This document shows positions 8,549 through 18,018 of a stretch of 64,000 bases of DNA, piece by piece. This DNA comes from Candidatus Paraluminiphilus aquimaris. GTDB lineage: Bacteria > Pseudomonadota > Gammaproteobacteria > Pseudomonadales > Halieaceae. The position numbers and the translations under genes are program-made. Position 1 is the stretch's first letter. The number at the start of each line of letters is the position of its first letter. The stretch lies in NCBI RefSeq assembly GCF_026230195.1, contig NZ_CP036501.1, positions 310,001 to 374,000 of the forward strand, given 5' to 3'. The notes under the pieces are model-generated. The model made no database searches. It saw only the letters and a list, made by a program, of their open reading frames with translations, and was not told the origin of the DNA.

Positions 8549-9607
8549 ATGAAAACTACGATGTATCAAAAACTTCAACGCGTACATTTTGTGCCGATCT
8601 TGATGGCCTTGATGTTATCAGCTTGCGGCCTTGTGAGCGCAAAGCCCTACCCAGTCAGTGACCATTCCGATGGATCGCGGTTTTATAACCGAGATGGATC
8701 CGACAAGGGTTTAAGCGATATTAGCCGCTTCTTGTGGGAGAGTCTGTGGAATGAGTCGGAGTGGCCAGAAGCTCTTGCCAACCCCCCAGCACCGCCCATC
8801 CCCGATCGTGTTGAGCAGGGCATTCACACCACGCACATCAACCATGCAACGGTGCTGATACAGGTCGGCGGGCTGAATATCCTCACGGACCCGATTTGGT
8901 CCGAGCGCGCCAGCCCTGTCACCTTTGCCGGTCCGAAACGAATTCGACCGCCTGGCGTTGCGATCAGCGATCTGCCGGAGATAGATCTCATACTGATCAG
9001 CCATAACCACTACGACCACCTCGACACTGAGACACTGAAACAGTTGCGCCAGCGACAAAACAAGGAACCTGTCATCGTATCTGGCCTCGGCAATGCGGCA
9101 TTACTGAGGTCAATTGGCTACGAACAAGCGATCGAACTCGATTGGCGCGACAGCACGGCTGTCGAGAATGCCACAGTGCATTTTGTTGAGTGCCAACACC
9201 GATCGGCTCGAGGTGTCTTCGACCAAATGCGGACATTGTGGGGATCCTTTGTCGTAGAGACGAGCGAGGGGAATATCTACTTTGCTGGGGATACGGGCTA
9301 TTCGCCGCACTTCAAGGAACAAGGTGAACGCTTTGGCTCCTTCGCATTAAGTATTATCCCTATTGGCGCTTATGAGCCACGATGGTTTATGCAGGACATC
9401 CACTTAAATCCCAAAGAGGCCGTTCAAGCGCACATTGACCTTAACAGTAACCAGAGCGTAGGCATGCATTTTGGCGTCTTCCAATTAACCTGGGAGCCCG
9501 TGAATCAACCGCTAGTCGACTTAGATACTGCGTTGCGAGACGCCGAGATTGACGCGGAGAGCTTCTGGGCCTTGGAGCCCGGGCAAGCTCGGACCATCAG
9601 CCGCTGA
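8549..9607 (+). CDS. Metallo-beta-lactamase-fold lipoprotein (NAPE-PLD-like hydrolase)
   Basis: A 352-residue MBL-fold hydrolase with a lipoprotein signal ending in LMLSAC. The dinuclear metal motif HxHxDH is present as SHNHYDHLD, followed by a distal His region (FVECQHRS), the metal-bridging GDTGY, and a final His in GMHFGVF. This arrangement matches the family of N-acyl-phosphatidylethanolamine phospholipase D-like proteins, often membrane-anchored. I prefer ATG 8549, which puts a basic n-region before the hydrophobic stretch; ATG 8510 would add 13 residues and ATG 8561 would remove four. No start has a strong ribosome site. The substrate is unknown. It lies between galK and galT on the opposite strand. 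Confidence 0.82.
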   Translation: MKTTMYQKLQRVHFVPILMALMLSACGLVSAKPYPVSDHSDGSRFYNRDGSDKGLSDISRFLWESLWNESEWPEALANPPAPPIPDRVEQGIHTTHINHATVLIQVGGLNILTDPIWSERASPVTFAGPKRIRPPGVAISDLPEIDLILISHNHYDHLDTETLKQLRQRQNKEPVIVSGLGNAALLRSIGYEQAIELDWRDSTAVENATVHFVECQHRSARGVFDQMRTLWGSFVVETSEGNIYFAGDTGYSPHFKEQGERFGSFALSIIPIGAYEPRWFMQDIHLNPKEAVQAHIDLNSNQSVGMHFGVFQLTWEPVNQPLVDLDTALRDAEIDAESFWALEPGQARTISR

Positions 9608-9650
9608 GTGGGCGCTGACCCCAATCCATCCGGTGACAACAGCTTAGCCG

Positions 9651-10697
9651 TTAGCGCGTTTTGTAATGCACCTGTGAAACAGCGCGCAGTCTCGCGGCGC
9701 TCTCTTCTGGCGTTAAATCACGCTGCGGCTCAGCTAACATCTCATAGCCCACCATAAACTTTTTCACGGTCGCTGAGCGTAGTAAAGGCGGGTAGAAATG
9801 CATGTGCCAATCCCACTGGGGGTAGTCTGCCCCGTCCGTTGGCGACTGATGCATACCCGCTGAATAAGGGAAGCTGCACTCGAAAAGATTGTCATATCGG
9901 GTGGTCAGGTTCTTAATAATATCGGCAAGGGCGGAGCGTTCTTGTGTTGTCATCTCACCAAGATGACGCACCTGCCGCTTACACATCACAAGCGCCTCGA
10001 AAGGCCAATTAGCCCAAAACGGTACGAGAGCGACGAAACTTTGATTTTCACAAATAATCCGCTCACCGCGTTCCTGCTCGACCCGCCAGTAATCGCCCAA
10101 TAATGTCCGACCCGTTTTTTCGAGGTGTTCTCGCATTCGCTCAGACTCGAGTCGAACCTCATCCGGGATACTTCGCTGCGCCCAAATTTGACCGTGAGGA
10201 TGAGGATTACTGCACCCCATGATCTCGCCCTTATTTTCAAATATTTGAACGTGGTTAATGTTCTCTGTGGCGCTCAGCTCAAGGTACTGAGAGGTCCAGA
10301 GGTCCACCACTAAGCGGATATCTTCTACTGGCATCTCTGGCAGAGTTAGGTCGTGACGCGGCGAGAAACAGATCACCCGGCAAATGCCCGACTCGCCCTC
10401 GGAACGCAACAGTTCATGCTCATCGATGCGGTCCATAGACCCGTCAGGCAGCAGCGCGCTGAAGTCATTCTGAAAAACATGCGGCCCCGTGTAGACAGGG
10501 TTGCGCTCGCCACCGGCCCGTTCGTTGCCTGGGCAAAGGTAACAACCAGGGTCGAACGCAGCCCTCGAATCGCTGATCGTCGATTCTTGCTTTCCCTGCC
10601 AAGGACGCTGCGTACGATGTGGCGAGACCAATACCCAACGGCCGGTCAGCGGATTAAATCGGCGGTGAGAGTACTGGCTGGTATCGAAGGTGCCCAA
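9651..10697 (-). CDS. galT: Galactose-1-phosphate uridylyltransferase
   Basis: A 348-residue GalT that exchanges UMP between UDP-glucose and galactose-1-phosphate. The catalytic HPH motif is in [12 protein letters not shown], the N-terminal [17 protein letters not shown] is typical, and Cys-containing CYLCPG fits the zinc site. Conserved GMHQSPTDG and HMHFYPPLL follow. The start is an unusual TTG at 10697, supported by alignment to the expected N-terminus; an in-frame stop lies just upstream. It begins ten bases after the stop of the PhoD-like gene, so translation is probably coupled to that gene. Confidence 0.95.
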   Translation of the reverse strand: MGTFDTSQYSHRRFNPLTGRWVLVSPHRTQRPWQGKQESTISDSRAAFDPGCYLCPGNERAGGERNPVYTGPHVFQNDFSALLPDGSMDRIDEHELLRSEGESGICRVICFSPRHDLTLPEMPVEDIRLVVDLWTSQYLELSATENINHVQIFENKGEIMGCSNPHPHGQIWAQRSIPDEVRLESERMREHLEKTGRTLLGDYWRVEQERGERIICENQSFVALVPFWANWPFEALVMCKRQVRHLGEMTTQERSALADIIKNLTTRYDNLFECSFPYSAGMHQSPTDGADYPQWDWHMHFYPPLLRSATVKKFMVGYEMLAEPQRDLTPEESAARLRAVSQVHYKTR

Positions 10698-10707
10698 AAG
10701 ATGTTAC

Positions 10708-12357
10708 TCAGCTCAAAAGAAGTTTAATCACGCTTTGCATACGCCCATCTTCGAGGTCTGCCGCGTCATGTCCTCCACAGTTAACCAGCTGTGCCACCAC
10801 TTCGCTAGGCGTAATGTCCAATAATGTAAACCCGTTGATCTCCTGGGTCGCCGATAAGGTTTTGGTTCGTAACCAACCCGGTTGATTCGCTAAAATACCC
10901 CTCGCAAACGACGGCCAGGTAGCGGTAGACGTGCTGACGGGACCGACCAACAACGAGATCACGGGGCCGCCAGGAAGATCCTCAGCTCCCGATGCTTCAA
11001 TCGCAATTGCGCCTTGCGCATGGATATCACCCGAAAACGTAAACCGAGAACCTTGTCGTGACGAGAGCGCCTTCACCAATCGCTGGTGCTGTAACCACCA
11101 GCCTCGCTGCCATAGGTATTTTTGTGCACGCGTCGTGAGCGCACCTTTGGTGGCACCATCGAAGTTGAGTTCGTTGGTAACCAGACCTTCAAACCCTCTC
11201 GGCGCAACAACATCGGGATACCATTCGCGCCATTTACCTGCCGTCCAGCCTATCGGATGCGACGGTACTAGCGCGAAGTGTTTAGCTGGAGAGCGGTTGA
11301 TGCGACCAAGCACCCACTGTTCGATCGCTTCCGGGAACAGTCGTGCATTGTTTATATCCTGACCCTCGCGGTTATCCTCCGTAACATCCAAGCTGTCGGT
11401 CAAGGACAGCTCGCCTGCGCAATCGAGTAACGGAGCCTCGAATAGGTTTCCATATTTGAACAAGCCAAACGATCTAGCGGCATCAGGTGCCGGCGCGTAG
11501 GGCAGCGCAGGATAGTAGAGGTCAGCGACGGCGCTGTGCGCGTCACGGCTGAACGCGTCAGCTGGAAAGGTGACAAGATCTTTTTCCGCGTCGTCGTTCT
11601 CAAAGTAATCGTGATCATCGGAAATAAAGAAGACGGGGGTAGATCGGAATCGTGTGCCGTATAGCTCGGCAATCTGCTCGTCAGCAATGCGCTTGAGCAC
11701 AGCCTCGTTCGCCGATCCAATTAACGGTAAATCTCGATCAAAGGTCCCGTATTTGACGCGAAGATAAGCGCCAATAACCCAGCGAATCAGCGCTGATTTG
11801 CGACGCCCCAGAGGCGGTTTACTACCGCCACGAAGATCCCAATAAATATGATCGCCAATGGCAATGACTGCATCAGGCTCTCGCGACAGCAGGTCATCAA
11901 ATAGCCTCTGACGAAAGGCATGCGGCTTGAAGTACTCAAGACCATTAAAGCCAAATGCGTCACCCCCTCCCGCGCAAGTAAATGTAGCCAACCTGAGCGC
12001 GTCGACATCGGCATCTTCTGCAGGAAAGGTACTAAGGGACCACGCCTCGCCCACCCACGTTTCGCCATCAATGAGCTGCAACTTAAATTGGGTATCGGGC
12101 ACGAGGTCTTCTATAAAAAAGGACCAGTGGCATCCATGAGTGTCGCGTTTCGTACCCGCATAGACCTGGTCGTTAACACGCAGAAAAAGCGCGTCAGCAG
12201 GCTTAACAATGGAACAGGTTAGTGCGATCGTGGTGTCAGTTACACTCGGCAAAATATGCCTTATCGTCTGACGAGCGCCCGGGGTGCATCCGACCAAGCT
12301 CAGAAGCGGAGCACATGCTGCGGCGCCAGCAAGTAGTGTTCGACGAACTAACTTCAC
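10708..12357 (-). CDS. PhoD-like metallophosphatase, exported lipoprotein
   Basis: A 549-residue calcineurin-like phosphoesterase of the PhoD type. The N-terminus VRRTLLAGAAACAPLL followed by LVGC combines a twin-arginine-like pair with a lipobox, consistent with export, possibly by Tat, and lipid anchoring. Metal-binding motifs are AIGDHIYWD, ISDDHDYFE, and a late SGDIHAQG. PhoD enzymes hydrolyse phosphomonoesters or diesters outside the cytoplasm. It sits directly upstream of galT and 73 bases downstream of the molybdopterin oxidoreductase on the same strand. No Pho box was recognised. The substrate is not known. Confidence 0.8.
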   Translation of the reverse strand: MKLVRRTLLAGAAACAPLLSLVGCTPGARQTIRHILPSVTDTTIALTCSIVKPADALFLRVNDQVYAGTKRDTHGCHWSFFIEDLVPDTQFKLQLIDGETWVGEAWSLSTFPAEDADVDALRLATFTCAGGGDAFGFNGLEYFKPHAFRQRLFDDLLSREPDAVIAIGDHIYWDLRGGSKPPLGRRKSALIRWVIGAYLRVKYGTFDRDLPLIGSANEAVLKRIADEQIAELYGTRFRSTPVFFISDDHDYFENDDAEKDLVTFPADAFSRDAHSAVADLYYPALPYAPAPDAARSFGLFKYGNLFEAPLLDCAGELSLTDSLDVTEDNREGQDINNARLFPEAIEQWVLGRINRSPAKHFALVPSHPIGWTAGKWREWYPDVVAPRGFEGLVTNELNFDGATKGALTTRAQKYLWQRGWWLQHQRLVKALSSRQGSRFTFSGDIHAQGAIAIEASGAEDLPGGPVISLLVGPVSTSTATWPSFARGILANQPGWLRTKTLSATQEINGFTLLDITPSEVVAQLVNCGGHDAADLEDGRMQSVIKLLLS

Positions 12358-12430
12358 CTACAAGAGCACCTTAATACGAAACACCCTTTCAGCAGCGAGC
12401 CTCGCCAAAATGCGTTGCTTAATACCAATG

Positions 12431-14677
12431 TCAGGCTACCGCCTCGATTCTTGCCGGCACAAACTTATGGTGTGGCGTACCCGCAAATTTATCGCAGTCG
12501 GCAAGCGACGTTAGCTCATTGGGCGCAACACCCGATCGCGTGCCATCCTCATTATCGAGACCAAAACCATTCGGGATTGCGACATGACCCGGCAACATTC
12601 GGTCAGTCACCTCGACTCGGGCCATCGCGGACCCGACCGCCGTCACAATACGTGCTTGATCACCAGTCTCCAGGCCAATATCAGCCGCATCGTCTGGACT
12701 GATTCTAAGCGACCCGTCGGGATCCTTCCGGCGCCAGCCAAAATCACGGTAAATGGTATTGGCGGTGTAATCTCGACGCTCGCCCGCACTGAGTGCAAAC
12801 GGGAACTCGGTTGATGCCCTTTGTATAGGCCCTGCTTCGAGAACCGACAGCTCATCGAGCAGCGAGGGCAATGCCAGTTGGATGCCTCCCTCTTGCCCCA
12901 TTCTTTCCCACGCAGTCGACATGTCGTCTCGCGAGAATACGACACCGGAGTGGCCGGCAATAATGGCATCAAACAGCTTTTCGGCCTGCGTGATCGGGTC
13001 ACCTTCATAGCCGGCACGCGCCAAGCTCGCGCTGTCTCGCATGGCAAAACCGAGCGTCAGTGGCCACATAACCGCGCCCTCTTTTGCCCCCTCGGGTAAT
13101 ACTTCGCCGAGCGTTCGATAGAGAATAACCGGTGCAAGTTTGGACACCATGCCGTCCTCGGCCATCGCCTGCATGAACCGTTCGCGGAACGCCGCTCTCC
13201 CCCCATCTCTTAATAAGCCGCGCAGCTCGTCCACCAACTCGGTTGGCATCACGCCTGCCGCCTCAACAAGGCGCGCGTGAATCTCAGCCTCTGACAGCGA
13301 CTCTCCCAGTGGTTCGAACAGTGGCTTTCGTAAGTGAAAATAATTTTCAGGGAATTCAAAGTTGAAGAATGTTGCCTCCCACTTCTCAAACTGGGTAGAG
13401 GCAGGTAGTACGTAATCGGCCTCACGTGCGCTTTCGGTCATCGCGATATCGATGGCCACCACCAACTCCATTGAGCGAAGCGCCTCGCGCATGCGGTTGC
13501 TGTCAGCCAATGAGTGCACGGGATTCGCTGACTCGATGAGCATGGCGCGGTAACGGTCGGGATGATCCGTGAGAATCTCATCAGCAATAACATTACAGGG
13601 CACCATACCGCTGATAATGGGTGCCTTAGCCACAGGCGTTTTACGAGAGCTCCGACCACTGCCCGCGATATTCTGTAAGTACGCAGGCACATACTGACCG
13701 CCTTCCTTGCCAAAGTGTCCGCAGAGAACCCAAACCAGTTTTTCAAGGTAGCTAATGAGGGTTGAGTGGTGATTCATCTGAACCCCCAAGTCCTCGAACA
13801 TGGCCATGCCTTTGGCATTCGCAATGGCGTCTACCGCTGTACGGACTTCCTCCACCGTCAGCCCGGCATGCGCGCAATAATCCGCTACTGAAATATCAGC
13901 AAAGGCACTTTTGATCTCCTCAATGCCTTGCGTGTGCTCCTCGACCCACGCTGAGGCATGGCGCTCGTCCTGAATGAGCATGGCCACCATTGCTGCGAGC
14001 ATCCATGCATCCGTTCCGGGTTTCACTCGAAGGTGAATGTCGGCCATTTTCGCCGTTTCCGTCACCACCGGATCGACAACAATCATGGTTTTACTCGGGT
14101 CTTTCGCGAAGTCGCGCAGGAATACACGCGCTCTGGGAATACCGTGGGTGTGCCAGGGGTTTTTACCTAGAAAAAACGCAACGTCGCAGTGGTGGAAGTC
14201 CCCTTTGACCATGGACCCAAACATCTGACCGTTGACCCAAAACTCACCGGTCTTTTCCTGCGCCAATGCACTGGAGCGGTAGACGCTACCCAGTACTGAC
14301 CGAGTCGCACTTGAGTAGGCGCCGGGCAAGTGATTTCCCTGACCGCCACCACCGTAATAAAAGATCTTGTCACCGCCGTGTGTATCGCGAATGGCGGCGA
14401 AGCGCTCCATGATTTCACGGGTCGCTGTGTCCCAATCGATCTCCTCGAACGAGCCGTCGGACTTGCGCCGGAGGGGCGAAGTTATGCGGTCTTTGCCGTT
14501 TTGATAGTGATTTAAGCCTGACGCCTTCTGGCAGAGGTAGCCTTTCGACGCGGGGTGATCCTCGTCCCCACGAATACGCACAATCTCGCGATCACTTTCG
14601 CCGCCGGCCTGAACTTTGATGCCACAGTTCAGCTCACAGAGGATGCATGCGCTGGTCATCCATTCTTCGTTAGACAT
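12431..14677 (-). CDS. Molybdopterin oxidoreductase with N-terminal [4Fe-4S] site
   Basis: A 748-residue member of the DMSO reductase/formate dehydrogenase superfamily (bis-MGD molybdenum enzymes). The [4Fe-4S] site is Cys11, Cys14, Cys18 and Cys49 (C-x2-C-x3-C-x30-C). Cofactor-binding segments include FYYGGGGQGNHL, FFLGKNPWHTHG, VVDPVVTETA and MLIESANPVHS, and the C-terminal domain has GDQARIVTAVG and HVAIPNGFG. At the usual Mo-ligand position (before KTGEFW) I see no Cys or Sec; the local residues are SALAQE. There is no Tat signal, so it is probably cytoplasmic. CGGAG precedes ATG 14677. No electron-transfer partner is adjacent. The substrate is unknown. Confidence 0.85.
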   Translation of the reverse strand: MSNEEWMTSACILCELNCGIKVQAGGESDREIVRIRGDEDHPASKGYLCQKASGLNHYQNGKDRITSPLRRKSDGSFEEIDWDTATREIMERFAAIRDTHGGDKIFYYGGGGQGNHLPGAYSSATRSVLGSVYRSSALAQEKTGEFWVNGQMFGSMVKGDFHHCDVAFFLGKNPWHTHGIPRARVFLRDFAKDPSKTMIVVDPVVTETAKMADIHLRVKPGTDAWMLAAMVAMLIQDERHASAWVEEHTQGIEEIKSAFADISVADYCAHAGLTVEEVRTAVDAIANAKGMAMFEDLGVQMNHHSTLISYLEKLVWVLCGHFGKEGGQYVPAYLQNIAGSGRSSRKTPVAKAPIISGMVPCNVIADEILTDHPDRYRAMLIESANPVHSLADSNRMREALRSMELVVAIDIAMTESAREADYVLPASTQFEKWEATFFNFEFPENYFHLRKPLFEPLGESLSEAEIHARLVEAAGVMPTELVDELRGLLRDGGRAAFRERFMQAMAEDGMVSKLAPVILYRTLGEVLPEGAKEGAVMWPLTLGFAMRDSASLARAGYEGDPITQAEKLFDAIIAGHSGVVFSRDDMSTAWERMGQEGGIQLALPSLLDELSVLEAGPIQRASTEFPFALSAGERRDYTANTIYRDFGWRRKDPDGSLRISPDDAADIGLETGDQARIVTAVGSAMARVEVTDRMLPGHVAIPNGFGLDNEDGTRSGVAPNELTSLADCDKFAGTPHHKFVPARIEAVA

Positions 14678-15023
14678 GATTAATCTCCGAGTGTTTTGGG
14701 CAACGCTACCTCGTTATTATTTATTTACGTTGGGAAAACAAGACTATCTCATTGCAGGTCAGACAACAGCCTTTTATGGATTATGGCGCCTGCATGGGAG
14801 ACGGCAATCAAGGCGGGTTAGCAACTAAAGGGCCGCAGCGTCGCTGCGCGATGCCCTGCAGAAGCGCCTAGCTACAGATCCCGCATGAGCCTTATCGCTA
14901 GCTGCTGTGGTTTCGCGCCGTTGGCAAGCGAAACGGCCCGACGTGTGGGCACGTAGCGGTCTGGTCCCTCTGGATTATTTGGCTCTTCTGCTTGGTTGTC
15001 TCAGAGACATACCATGTGCTGAC
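14678..15023. other. Intergenic region
   Basis: About 345 bases between two genes on the minus strand. It should contain the promoter of the molybdopterin oxidoreductase. An imperfect hairpin-forming stretch (TTTCGC at about 14910 with GCGAAA at about 14927) may mark the end of the upstream operon, but no T-run follows. I see no gene. Confidence 0.4.
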
Positions 15024-16271
15024 TTAATCACTGTCCACGATGGGGTTCGCCGCTTTCACATAAGCACCGTCTTTATCGATTGCCCAGTTCCCGGTCGATC
15101 GCTTGAGTTGCTCCCGCGAGGCAATGACCCGAATAAACGGGTGGTTAGGATCCTTCGCTTCGAAGTGATTAACGTAATGAACAATCAATTCTCCCAGCAC
15201 CGTGTCATCAAAAATCAGTGCATCCGAATAACCCGCTTCATAGTCGCCCGGCTGCGCGGTAATGGCTTCTGAATAAAACGACTTAAGATCCTCGAGCGCC
15301 ATTTTTAACCACAAAGGCTCAGGGAACGACTGCGTAACGTCATCAGCCCAGGACGTCAAACCCTCAACGATGTCGGGAATAGGAGACTCACATACCCCAA
15401 CCGTTGTGCGTCCTCGCCGCTTTAAACTAAGTTCATACCAAGGGGTTAACGCACCGACTTCTTGAGAAAGACGTCCCAGCCAGGACTCGTCATCGCGCTT
15501 GCGCTGAAAACTCACGGGGCAGGCAGGCGGTGGTGTATCGATGTCAGGGAGGTCGATGGGATAGTCCTTGAGAACCGGCCCCTGCTCAGCGTCGAGTAAT
15601 GCCAAGGCACGCTTTATGACCCCGGTTTGAAAAGCTTTATCAGAAGGTTTCCCAAGTGGTCTACCCAACGGAAAACTGACCCAGAGAATACGCGGTGGCT
15701 TCATGGCCTCGGCAATTTCACGGAACAGGGCAATGCCCGCGGTCTGAATGCCCTCAGACTCAAGGTAGTAGGAAATACCGCAGACAGTCCTCGAGCAGTT
15801 GGGACAAACAGGGACAATGAAGGCGGCATCAACACCGTCAGCCTTCAGTAGCTTTGCGAGACCTCGCACATTGGCTTCGTAGACATCGGGCAGCATACCG
15901 CCACCCATAAAACTGTAATTGACGTCCGCGAGACGACCAATGACTCCCTCTGACTCAAGCTCTTTGAATCGATCAACAGGGAACACCACGTTGATATCTT
16001 CCTGAAAACCGCTTCGGTCGTAATTCACCGAGGCGTGGGTCATTAAGATGTCAGACGAGGCAAGGTCTCTCGGTAAGGCTCGGTAGCTCGAATCGGCAAA
16101 TTCGAAGTTAGTGTCCTCGCGAAAATTAAGCCCTGCGGTGGTGATGATCGCGATTTTCTTTTCCGAGAGAGGCTTAGTGTTTGCCACCCAGGGGAGCTCA
16201 CCCAAGGGAGGCAGTAGCTTGCTCATTAGGTGATTGCGCTCGTACTCAGGCAGATCCACTAGCTTTACCAT
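15024..16271 (-). CDS. Glycine/sarcosine/betaine reductase component B-like protein, Cys form
   Basis: A 415-residue protein resembling GrdB, the selenoprotein B subunit of glycine, sarcosine and betaine reductases. The family pattern runs THASVNYDRSGF, VVFPVDRFKELESEGVIG, FMGGGMLPD and LLKADGVDAAFIVPVCPNCSRT. In Clostridia the active site carries selenocysteine in a UxxC motif; here it is Cys156 and Cys159 (VCPNC), so no recoding is needed. Cys164 and a Cys in VGVCESP may also take part. Aerobic bacteria lack the rest of the reductase, and none is seen here, so an alternative thiol-based role is likely. It is the last gene of a three-gene operon with the VTT protein and the dioxygenase, with gaps under 50 bases. 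Confidence 0.78.
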   Translation of the reverse strand: MVKLVDLPEYERNHLMSKLLPPLGELPWVANTKPLSEKKIAIITTAGLNFREDTNFEFADSSYRALPRDLASSDILMTHASVNYDRSGFQEDINVVFPVDRFKELESEGVIGRLADVNYSFMGGGMLPDVYEANVRGLAKLLKADGVDAAFIVPVCPNCSRTVCGISYYLESEGIQTAGIALFREIAEAMKPPRILWVSFPLGRPLGKPSDKAFQTGVIKRALALLDAEQGPVLKDYPIDLPDIDTPPPACPVSFQRKRDDESWLGRLSQEVGALTPWYELSLKRRGRTTVGVCESPIPDIVEGLTSWADDVTQSFPEPLWLKMALEDLKSFYSEAITAQPGDYEAGYSDALIFDDTVLGELIVHYVNHFEAKDPNHPFIRVIASREQLKRSTGNWAIDKDGAYVKAANPIVDSD

Positions 16272-16289
16272 CGCGATACAAACCCCACG

Positions 16290-16958
16290 TTACGTGTCCA
16301 AACCAAGCAGTAGTCGTCGTGTCTTACGATGAAGGAACGGAAGAATCATCAGCACGACGCAGCCAAGCGTAATTTGCGCGATGAGCCAGAGATCAAACTC
16401 GAGCACGGCACCTCCGAGAACCGCATAGATACTCGCTCGAATCGGTGAAGCAACCATCATAGTCATTACAAACTTTGCAAACTGAAATCGGACCGCGCCC
16501 GCCACGATGGTCATGGGGCTCTGTGGCCCGAGCGGGTGCACTGTGATGAGAAAAAGTGCGGGCACCCCACTGCGCGACAAAATGCGTTGCATCCGCTCGT
16601 TTTTGTCACCCAGTCGCTTCGTGACCCAGTCACTTCCCAGGTAGTAACCTAATCCGTACTGAACGACGCCCGAGAGCGTCAGCCCTACGCCTCCCCAAAT
16701 GATGGCTTCAGTCAGCCCAAATGCGACGCCACCGAGCGTGAGTACGACGTGTGTTGAGAGGCCGAGAAAAAGCCGAATCACCACGAGAACCACGTAGGCC
16801 AGAGGGCCCCACCAGCCTATGGCGTCAATCCAATCACGAAAATCATGAACCGAGTCGAGTGTCAGCTCGATACCAAAATAATCAGCCAATAGACGGCCGA
16901 CCATCACTAGCGCTATCAATGCGCCAATAAAGGTAAAGAGTGGCAACCACCCTCTCAT
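16290..16958 (-). CDS. TVP38/TMEM64 (VTT domain) membrane protein
   Basis: A 222-residue inner-membrane protein of the DedA-related VTT family. Several hydrophobic spans are evident, with the signature region around VVLTLGGVAFG, the GYYLGSDW segment, and the LITVHPLGPQSPMTIVAGAV re-entrant motif. I chose ATG 16958 because GCGAGG precedes it by seven bases; GTG 16979 would add seven residues. Family members are linked to lipid or metabolite transport and membrane maintenance, without a firm substrate. It is the middle gene of the dioxygenase/VTT/GrdB-like operon, which suggests it handles the membrane passage of that pathway's compound. Confidence 0.85.
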   Translation of the reverse strand: MRGWLPLFTFIGALIALVMVGRLLADYFGIELTLDSVHDFRDWIDAIGWWGPLAYVVLVVIRLFLGLSTHVVLTLGGVAFGLTEAIIWGGVGLTLSGVVQYGLGYYLGSDWVTKRLGDKNERMQRILSRSGVPALFLITVHPLGPQSPMTIVAGAVRFQFAKFVMTMMVASPIRASIYAVLGGAVLEFDLWLIAQITLGCVVLMILPFLHRKTRRLLLGLDT

Positions 16959-16997
16959 GAAAAACCTCGCAAAACGCACCTCATAAATAGCGATCCC

Positions 16998-17858
16998 TCA
17001 AGCGGTGCGCGCTAATACCTGACAGCGGAGCAATAGCCGCCGCTGTGAAGGGTCTATCGACGTTCGCTTGTGCAGACACCGTCGATTATCCCAAATGATC
17101 ACATCACCTGGCGTCCAGTTCTGCTCGACAACGAAACCGGCGGGAATCGCATAGGACCACAACTCATCGAGCAAAGCCTCACTTTCATCCAACGACAGAC
17201 CGGGAATGTATGCCCACTCGCGACGCCCTAGATACAAACAAGCCTCCCCCGTCTCATTATGTTTTCGAACGATCGGATGAACGGCACCCGGCGCATCTCG
17301 AGGATCATCAAACCGCTCGAAACCCGGCCTTAACTTGCCAACACTGTCGTGCGCCGCATTGTGCTTTATCGTCAAGCCGTCGATACGCTGGCGTAGCGTA
17401 TCGGGCAGCGACGCGAGCGCCGCGCGCTGATCGGCAAAATAGGTATCGCCGCCATTTTGCGGAATCTCAACACCGAGCAAGACACTGGCGGGCGGGGGTA
17501 GCTCGACGTAGGTCATATCGGAATGCCACGTTGCTTCGGCGTCACCCAAGCCGCCGATGGGTTTCCCGTCGACCTTGATATTCGAGATAGGCGTCACGAA
17601 GAGATTGCCCAGCCGCGCCTTTTGCTCCTCGGTCATACGCCCTGTAGGAATTTGCTCCAGTGGTCCAAAGCGCTGGCTGAACGCCTGAAGCGAGTCCTTG
17701 TTGAGTGTCTGTCCTTTAAACCGGAGCACACCGAAGGTTAACCATGCGTGGTAAATCGCTTCAAAACCGTTATCTGTGAGGTTCGCGAGATCGACACCTG
17801 TGATATCTGCACCAAAACCGTTGCAATCAGGACCTTGGCAAATAGGAAACACGTTCAT
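16998..17858 (-). CDS. TauD/TfdA-type Fe(II)/2-oxoglutarate dioxygenase
   Basis: A 286-residue dioxygenase. The iron site is His and Asp in WHSDMTY plus a distal His in RRCLHKR; the 2-oxoglutarate-binding Arg is in RRLLLRCQV. Regions GFGADITGVDL near the N-terminus and NGGDTYFAD after the HxD motif fit the TauD/TfdA/TS-type family. Members cleave sulfonates, aryloxy acids, or quaternary amines such as carnitine precursors. It is the first gene of the operon with the VTT and GrdB-like genes. The substrate is not predictable, but the GrdB-like partner makes a small amine, betaine-like or sulfonated compound worth testing. Confidence 0.88.
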   Translation of the reverse strand: MNVFPICQGPDCNGFGADITGVDLANLTDNGFEAIYHAWLTFGVLRFKGQTLNKDSLQAFSQRFGPLEQIPTGRMTEEQKARLGNLFVTPISNIKVDGKPIGGLGDAEATWHSDMTYVELPPPASVLLGVEIPQNGGDTYFADQRAALASLPDTLRQRIDGLTIKHNAAHDSVGKLRPGFERFDDPRDAPGAVHPIVRKHNETGEACLYLGRREWAYIPGLSLDESEALLDELWSYAIPAGFVVEQNWTPGDVIIWDNRRCLHKRTSIDPSQRRLLLRCQVLARTA

Positions 17859-18018
17859 CGGTCGTTGGCCTTTCTGTTATTAGCTATGTCGCACTAACGA
17901 TTACGGTTATACGATGTAGGGACATTTGTGGCCATCTCATTTTGGCCAATGGCAAATAATATGGCATGCGCTATGTCAAAATAAAAGAGCGCTCATTTGA
18001 GAAGGAAGCACCTCACTA

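Noticed and set aside
15024-16271. A second selenocysteine codon in the GrdB-like gene.
   Set aside because: The active-site pair is encoded by two ordinary Cys codons and the frame has no internal TGA.
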